Assembly: GCA_009363875.1 (NCBI GenBank)
Contig: CM018689.1
Coordinates: forward strand, 1,650,501 to 1,714,500
Reading direction: 5' to 3'
From: Mikania micrantha
Lineage: Eukaryota > Streptophyta > Magnoliopsida > Asterales > Asteraceae
Length of the DNA stretch: 64,000 nucleotides
The first letter of the stretch is position 1, and every line of letters begins with the position of its first letter. Shown piece by piece: positions 58,912 to 64,000 of this stretch. Made by a program: the position numbers and the translations under genes. The notes beneath the pieces are model-generated. The model was not told where the DNA came from. It was given only the letters and a program-made list of their open reading frames with translations, and searched no databases.

Positions 58912-61900
58912 ATGACATCTCCGATCGCCCCCTTCACCAAAGCAGATAAAACAGCAAATAACTCTCACAAGTTTGCTTTTACCCTTACACCCACAAACTA
59001 TGCCAATTGGCAGGCCATGATTCATCCTTTTCTTGTCACAAACGATTTATTCGGATACGTTGATGGCTCCATACCCTGCCCGCCAGAACTAATCCAGCCT
59101 CCTTTAACCGAAAAATCCTCTTCAGCAACATCTGAACAAGTCCCTAACCCTAGTCATCGAGCATGGATATCGAATGATGCACACATCCGCATGCTGATCT
59201 CTTCTACAATCTCAGAAAAGTGTTTTCAACATGTGCAGACCACAAAAACTTCTCGTGAATTATGGGAAGCACTTCGCCGCACTTATGCACCACCAACATC
59301 GGCTCGAGAATTTACTATCAGATCCCAGTTTTTACGTTTACAGATGCATGGTGATGAAACCACAACTGCGTATCTTGATCGAGCACAAGAATACGCCACT
59401 GCTCTTGCAAACATCGGTAAACCTATGGATGAAAAAGATATACTAATGCTTGTTGTTTCAGGTTTACGTGAAGAATATAATGGAGTCAAACAGAATCTAT
59501 TTTCTCGTGACTACACTGCTGTCTTCTCTGAACTTCCTGCGCTTCTTGCTGATCACGAGTACATGATCAAGAAGCCAATCTCTGATGTGCCTCCGGTCCA
59601 TGCCTTTACATCTCATCCTACACCATCGTCATCCATTCCTGATGAAACACTGCAAAGTCTTCAACAACTTGTTACAAAGTTAGGCCTTCAGCTTCAACCA
59701 CAATCAGCTTCATCTTCTGCATCCACGGCTAGTTCTAATGGAGGCTCCTCCTCCAGTCCGTCGGCCTACTACACCTCTCGCGGTAGGGGCCGTGGGGGAA
59801 ATCGTGGTGGTCGTGGTGGTCGTTTCACTCATTCCAGGGGCACTTCTTATAACCGAGGAGGTTCTTCACAGTTTTCATGGGCATCAAATCAAAACACTGT
59901 GTACGGGTCGTGTAATAGGTGTGGCATTGGCCATCTTCCTACCCAATGCCCAAACAGGGATCCATCAACTATTCGTTCAAGACAACCTATCTCTAACTTT
60001 ACTGATTTCAGGTCTCAAAACTCACAATCTTGGATTCCAGATACTGGCTCAAATTCACATGTTTCTCCAGATATGCAAGGGTTCGATTCTGCCCAGTCTT
60101 ACTTCGGTGAGGACAACCTGCACGTTGGTAATGGTAAAGGCTTTCCTATTCTTCACATTGGTCACAAAAAAATCTTTTCCCCATCTAAAACCTATCATCT
60201 AAAGCATATTCTTCATGTTCCAGATATCAAACAACATTTACTTTCTGTACAAAAATTTTGCTTTGATAACAATGTCTATTTTGAATTTCACTCTACCTTT
60301 TTTTGTGTGAAGGACAAGGTTACACATCATACCCTCCTCACGGGTCCAAGTGATGGGGGACTCTACTCTATTCGCTTTCCGTTCTCGCAGCCAGTTCCTA
60401 AAGTCGCTTTTTCAGCAAATAAAGCTTCCACAACCACATGGCATCAACGATTAGGGCATCCTCATTTTAGTTTATTCCGTTCTATGATTTCCAAGTTTGA
60501 TTTACCTGTCCTAGACAAATCTTTTAACATTCATTGTGAATCATGTTTAATTGGAAAATCTTCAAAGTTGCATTTACCACCTTCTGATTATAAAACATCT
60601 AATATATTTGATCTACTCTTTTGTGATGTTTGGGGTCCTGCTCCTGTACCCTCATTTGATGGCCACAATTACTTTCTCCTAATCGTTGATCATTTTACAA
60701 AATTCATGTGGATTTTTCCAATAAAACAAAAATCAGATGTACTAGACACTTTTAAACGCTTTATCATACTGGTTGAACGACAGTTCTCCACTAAAATTAA
60801 AGCGGTTCAATCCGACTGGGGAGGAGAGTTCCGACAACTCTCTTCATTTTTTAAACAAATTGGCATAAATCATCGTATCTCGTGTCCTCACACAAGTGAG
60901 CAAAACGGCACGGTTGAACGACGACATCGACATGTCGTTGAAACTGGCCTTACTCTCATGGCCCAATCTCGTGTGCCCTCTCGTTTTTGGCACTTTGCAT
61001 ATGACACCGCGGTTTATCTAATTAATAGAATGCCATCTAGAACCACCGCCAACCTTTCTCCTTTTGAACACCTTTTCAAAATTAAACCCGACTTATCCTT
61101 TTTACGGGTATTTGGATGCCAATGCTTTCCCCATCTTCGTGCGTACAATCCTAACAAAATGGATTTCCGCTCCGTCTCGTGTGTTTTTCTAGGCTATAGT
61201 CCATCCCATCATGGCTATCGCTGCTTCGATCCGATTCATGAACGTTTGTACATCGCACGTCACGTTCGGTTTATTGAAAGTGTCTTTCCTTTTCATACAC
61301 CGCCATCTGCACCAACTACACCACTTACACCCACCTCAAATCCATATGTCTCCTCTTACCCGGATGGTCCTACTTTTCCATCCGAACAGCCTCCTCCGCC
61401 ACAAACCAGTTCAGCGGCTTCTTCATCTCCACCTTCATCTCCTCACACAACCGCATCTCCGGCGGCTGATCTTCCTGTTCCGCCGCCTCCTGAAACTTCC
61501 TCATCGGCTCCTGCCGGGCAGCCTCCATCTCCACCACTCATAACCTATTCCCGTCGCACATCATCCACAATTCCTGCATTCAATCAATTCACTACCACTC
61601 AGCCGTTTTCTACTTCACAAACAGATTCAAATCAGCCGCCTCCTAACTCAAATCGTGCTCGTCCCAGCCACCTTCGTCAAAACGTGAAACCTCCACAAAA
61701 ATATAATCCTTCCGCCTTTCATGCAACCACTAAGCCAGAAACCGAACCCGTAACCTTTACCAACGCAAATGGCAATCCTCAGTGGCGTAAGGCTATGGCC
61801 GAGGAGTTCTCTGCACTATTAAAGAATGGAACATGGACATTAGTTCCTCGTGATCCAAATTATCATGTTATAAATTGCAAATGGGTGTACAGGATCAAAC

Positions 61901-63306
61901 GTGATCAAACAGGGGCGGTGAGTCGATATAAGGCACGTTTAGTTGCCAAGGGATACAATCAACAAGAGGGTGTTGATTATAACGAAACTTTTAGTCCTGT
62001 TGTGAAACCTGCTACCATTCGCACAGTCTTATCCTTGGCAGTTACTCAAAAGTGGTCACTCCGACAATTAGATGTTCAAAATGCTTTTCTAAATGGAAAT
62101 TTGCAGGAAACAGTGTATATGCAGCAACCTCAAGGATTTGTTGATCCTCATTACCCAGATCATGTGTGTTTACTTCGCCGTTCCCTTTACGGTCTTAAGC
62201 AGGCTCCTCGGGCCTGGTTTGAACGGCTTTGTTCGGCTCTTGGTTCGCTTGGATTCTATGGCTCTAAAACGGATCCTTCACTGTTTATATATTCACATCA
62301 TGGGACACTTCTTTATATGCTCGTTTATGTTGATGACATTATTCTTACAGGGAACAATGACAGGGCCATTGATCAGGTTGTAAAACGTCTTGGCGCCACC
62401 TTTTCTTTACAAGATATGGGCCCTTTATCTTACTTCCTCGGTGTGGAGGTTGTGCGTCAGGGTTCTGATATTATTTTATCTCAACGGAAATATATTCAGG
62501 ATATACTTGCTCGTGCAAATTTGTTGTCAGCCAAACCTGTTCCTTCTCCTTGTACTACCACATCCTCCCTGTCTCTTGGTGACAGTCCAGCCTTCTCGGA
62601 TCCGGTACGGTATCGCCAACTTGTGGGTGCATTACAGTATGTCACTCTCTCTCGCCCAGACATCTCCTTTGCTGTTAATAAGGTTTGTCAGTTCATGCAC
62701 TCTCCCACAGAAAATCACTGGTCTGCGGTTAAAAGGATTTTGCGGTTTCTTCTTGGAACCATCAATCATGGGTTGCTGATCTCTCATTCATCACAGATTC
62801 ATCTTCATGCCTATGCTGATTCACACAACAGTTATATTCAGGCTTTCTCAGATGCAGATTGGGCTGGTTGCCCTGATGACCGTCGATCCACGGGGGGATA
62901 TGCCATCTATCTCGGGAATAATCTAGTGTCTTGGTCTGCCAGAAAACAAAAGACTGTATCAAGGTCATCAACCGAATCTGAATACAAAGCGATGGCCGAT
63001 ACCGTCTCAGAGCTTGTTTGGCTTGAAACTCTTCTTCGTGAGTTACATGTTATAATGAAGGCTGCTCCTACCCTTTGGTGTGATAACTTGGGAGCTACTT
63101 ATCTTTCCAGAAATCCAGTTTTCCATGCTAGAACCAAACATATTGAAGTTGATTATCACACTGTTCGTGAACGTGTTGCTCGGGGTCAACTGATGGTTAG
63201 ATTCATATCTACAAAGGATCAGATTGCAGACATTTTCACAAAACCACTTCCGACTGATCGATTTGCTTTACTAAAGACCAAGCTCAAAGTCAGTTCCCGC
63301 CATTAG
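58912..63306 (+). CDS. Copia gag-pol polyprotein, 1464 residues, uninterrupted
   Basis: ATG 58912 is chosen because it is the first Met in frame and starts the gag-like MTSPIAPFTKADKTANNSHK. Domains: gag (about 20-230, with NYANWQAM and a LWEAL motif); Gly/Arg-rich stretch; a variant knuckle CNRCGIGHLPTQC at about 334 (three, not four, residues before the His); protease IPDTGSNSH (Asp about 377). The integrase HHCC region follows (HQRLGHPHF, CESC), then the core with Asp about 572 and Asp about 635 in SDWGGEF, and the EQNGTVERRHRH block. Next are a Pro/Ser-rich linker, reverse transcriptase (YVDDI at 1139-1143) and RNase H (FSDADWAGCPDDRRSTGGYA, then KHIEVDYH, IFTKPL). It makes virus-like particles and copies and integrates its own RNA. 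No stop or frameshift was found. Confidence 0.96.
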   Translation: MTSPIAPFTKADKTANNSHKFAFTLTPTNYANWQAMIHPFLVTNDLFGYVDGSIPCPPELIQPPLTEKSSSATSEQVPNPSHRAWISNDAHIRMLISSTISEKCFQHVQTTKTSRELWEALRRTYAPPTSAREFTIRSQFLRLQMHGDETTTAYLDRAQEYATALANIGKPMDEKDILMLVVSGLREEYNGVKQNLFSRDYTAVFSELPALLADHEYMIKKPISDVPPVHAFTSHPTPSSSIPDETLQSLQQLVTKLGLQLQPQSASSSASTASSNGGSSSSPSAYYTSRGRGRGGNRGGRGGRFTHSRGTSYNRGGSSQFSWASNQNTVYGSCNRCGIGHLPTQCPNRDPSTIRSRQPISNFTDFRSQNSQSWIPDTGSNSHVSPDMQGFDSAQSYFGEDNLHVGNGKGFPILHIGHKKIFSPSKTYHLKHILHVPDIKQHLLSVQKFCFDNNVYFEFHSTFFCVKDKVTHHTLLTGPSDGGLYSIRFPFSQPVPKVAFSANKASTTTWHQRLGHPHFSLFRSMISKFDLPVLDKSFNIHCESCLIGKSSKLHLPPSDYKTSNIFDLLFCDVWGPAPVPSFDGHNYFLLIVDHFTKFMWIFPIKQKSDVLDTFKRFIILVERQFSTKIKAVQSDWGGEFRQLSSFFKQIGINHRISCPHTSEQNGTVERRHRHVVETGLTLMAQSRVPSRFWHFAYDTAVYLINRMPSRTTANLSPFEHLFKIKPDLSFLRVFGCQCFPHLRAYNPNKMDFRSVSCVFLGYSPSHHGYRCFDPIHERLYIARHVRFIESVFPFHTPPSAPTTPLTPTSNPYVSSYPDGPTFPSEQPPPPQTSSAASSSPPSSPHTTASPAADLPVPPPPETSSSAPAGQPPSPPLITYSRRTSSTIPAFNQFTTTQPFSTSQTDSNQPPPNSNRARPSHLRQNVKPPQKYNPSAFHATTKPETEPVTFTNANGNPQWRKAMAEEFSALLKNGTWTLVPRDPNYHVINCKWVYRIKRDQTGAVSRYKARLVAKGYNQQEGVDYNETFSPVVKPATIRTVLSLAVTQKWSLRQLDVQNAFLNGNLQETVYMQQPQGFVDPHYPDHVCLLRRSLYGLKQAPRAWFERLCSALGSLGFYGSKTDPSLFIYSHHGTLLYMLVYVDDIILTGNNDRAIDQVVKRLGATFSLQDMGPLSYFLGVEVVRQGSDIILSQRKYIQDILARANLLSAKPVPSPCTTTSSLSLGDSPAFSDPVRYRQLVGALQYVTLSRPDISFAVNKVCQFMHSPTENHWSAVKRILRFLLGTINHGLLISHSSQIHLHAYADSHNSYIQAFSDADWAGCPDDRRSTGGYAIYLGNNLVSWSARKQKTVSRSSTESEYKAMADTVSELVWLETLLRELHVIMKAAPTLWCDNLGATYLSRNPVFHARTKHIEVDYHTVRERVARGQLMVRFISTKDQIADIFTKPLPTDRFALLKTKLKVSSRH

Positions 63307-63307
63307 C

Positions 63308-63318
63308 TTGAGGGGGAG
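63308..63318 (+). promoter_or_regulatory. Copia polypurine tract
   Basis: TTGAGGGGGAG (63309-63318 region) lies between the stop codon TAG (63304-63306) and the 3' LTR. It primes plus-strand synthesis, so the LTR edge TATTAACC is set here. Confidence 0.9.
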
Positions 63319-63567
63319 TATTAACCGAAGTCATTAAGGCCTTGGGCCATTCATCTTCTAGTTAATTTATTAGTCATATTAAATAGTTCATAATTATCAT
63401 AAATTATGTATTCATGTTGAGTCTTTTTGTCTTCCTAAAGGCTTTTCATCTTCTAGATCTAAGCCTATATATTCTCTTGTATTCTCACATTATAAGATAC
63501 AATAATATACAAAGATTGTTACCATTTTGTTACAACACAATAACATTTAACTTTACATTATTCAACA
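63319..63567 (+). repeat. Copia 3' LTR (249 bp)
   Basis: Identical in sequence and length to 58569-58817 by my reading; followed by the duplication TAAAA. Confidence 0.96.
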
Positions 63568-63572
63568 TAAAA

Positions 63573-63739
63573 GTTCTTTAATTGATGTTTAGTATTTACT
63601 ATTTTTTTGATATATATATTATAAAAATATTTATTTATATACACCGACTCGGACTTACGTCTCGTTTCGCCTTGAGGCGTACGCCTAGAAAGGCAGAGTG
63701 AAAACACCTCAAGGCGTGATTCCGTTCTTTTAAACCTTG
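63573..63739 (+). mobile_element. 3' end of the hAT transposon
   Basis: Continues the sequence left at 58568. Contains GAGGCGTACGCC and CCTCAAGGCG words and ends TTTTAAACCTTG. The words are decayed compared with the nested MITE. Confidence 0.88.
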
Positions 63740-64000
63740 ACTGATGTCACTAGTTCTGCGGGGGCCAGTGGTATGACATTTGAAGGGATTAGAGATTTGG
63801 TCCTTGGTGAGGATATCAGACGCAAGAATCAAGGTGGATCGTCTTCTTCTGAAATGTTGCATGTTGGCAGGGGTAGAAGGAATGGCAGGGACACTAGAAG
63901 TCGAGGAATGAGTTCGTCTAGAACTCAAAAAAGTACGAAATGTTGGGACTGCAACAAGGCGGGACATGTTAAGAGTCAATGTCCAAAGAAACAATTGAAT
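63740..64000 (+). pseudogene. Gag of the outer copia element, part 2 (runs off the window)
   Basis: After the right copy of the duplication (ACTGATGT) the coding continues: a Ser-rich link, FEGIRDLVLGEDIRRKN, an Arg/Gly-rich part, then the zinc knuckle CWDCNKAGHVKSQCPKK. This is the nucleocapsid end of the same gag as 54273-54751. Together they show that the hAT transposon landed in a copia gag gene. Open to the window end. Confidence 0.85.

Larger units (their letters stand above)
58569..63567 (+). mobile_element. Intact, very young Ty1/copia element (RE1-like)
   Basis: 4999 bases, target duplication TAAAA (58564-58568 and 63568-63572). The two 249-base LTRs look identical base for base. 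A primer-binding site, one long gag-pol ORF and a polypurine tract are all present and unbroken. It is inserted in the 3' part of the hAT transposon, so it is younger than that element. Its LTRs begin TA rather than TG. Confidence 0.96.
54752..63739 (+). mobile_element. hAT DNA transposon, carrying a nested MITE and a nested copia element
   Basis: The terminal inverted repeat CATTGTTTAAAA ... TTTTAAACCTTG is flanked by an 8-base duplication ACTGCTGT / ACTGATGT with one mismatch. Without the nested MITE (54983-55579) and copia element (58569-63567) it is about 3.4 kb, a usual size for a hAT. Both ends are full of GAGGCG / CGCCTC words. It encodes a broken transposase at 56158-58455. A unit of about 41 bases (GATTATTATTCTGCAATTTA, then TATGGATGTATCTT) is repeated just before the transposase start. 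Confidence 0.92.

Overview
The window reads as nuclear DNA of a flowering plant. It is packed with nested transposable elements and shows no clearly intact host gene. Ty3/gypsy elements with an extra ORF before gag, acidic plus coiled-coil leader proteins and very long LTRs suggest a eudicot, perhaps a daisy-family (Asteraceae) species; this is inference from memory of such elements, not a search.

Layout. 1-875 is the 3' end of a gypsy LTR that interrupts two minus-strand exons (876-1245) of a FAR1/MULE-like gene. 1.2-7.2 kb holds small DNA elements: a PIF/Harbinger-like MITE, a possible Helitron end, and four fold-back MITEs, most of them set in TA microsatellites. 7247-43038 is a three-level nest of gypsy elements. 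Element A (7247-43038, duplication CTATT) is split inside its leader ORF by element B (10208-35076, duplication ATTAT). B is split inside its 5' LTR by element C (13979-25750, duplication TAATC). By my hand count the LTR pairs differ by about 2.2 % (A), 0.95 % (B) and 0.42 % (C), which is the order the nesting requires. Next come a hAT MITE (43094-43465), a minus-strand gypsy 5' LTR with primer-binding site (43812 to about 46140), and a complete solo LTR (46141-48905, duplication ACTAT). 48.9-54.3 kb holds a decayed Ty1/copia 3' end and otherwise unassigned AT-rich DNA. 54273-64000 is a second nest: the gag of a copia element is split by a hAT transposon (54752-63739). That hAT carries its own MITE (54983-55579) and a young copia element (58569-63567) with identical LTRs and one uninterrupted 1464-codon gag-pol gene.

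How the parts work together. The gypsy gag-pol genes encode capsid/nucleocapsid, protease, reverse transcriptase, RNase H, integrase and a chromodomain-like tail. All three copies are broken: C by one stop codon, B by two stops and a frameshift, A by stops and frameshifts. The copia element is the only one that looks able to supply its own proteins. Comparing the gypsy families inside this window shows features that domain annotation misses: an apparent intron inside the LTR, two conserved motifs after the primer-binding site, and a stem-loop before the polypurine tract with a paired base change. These are the most interesting signals here.
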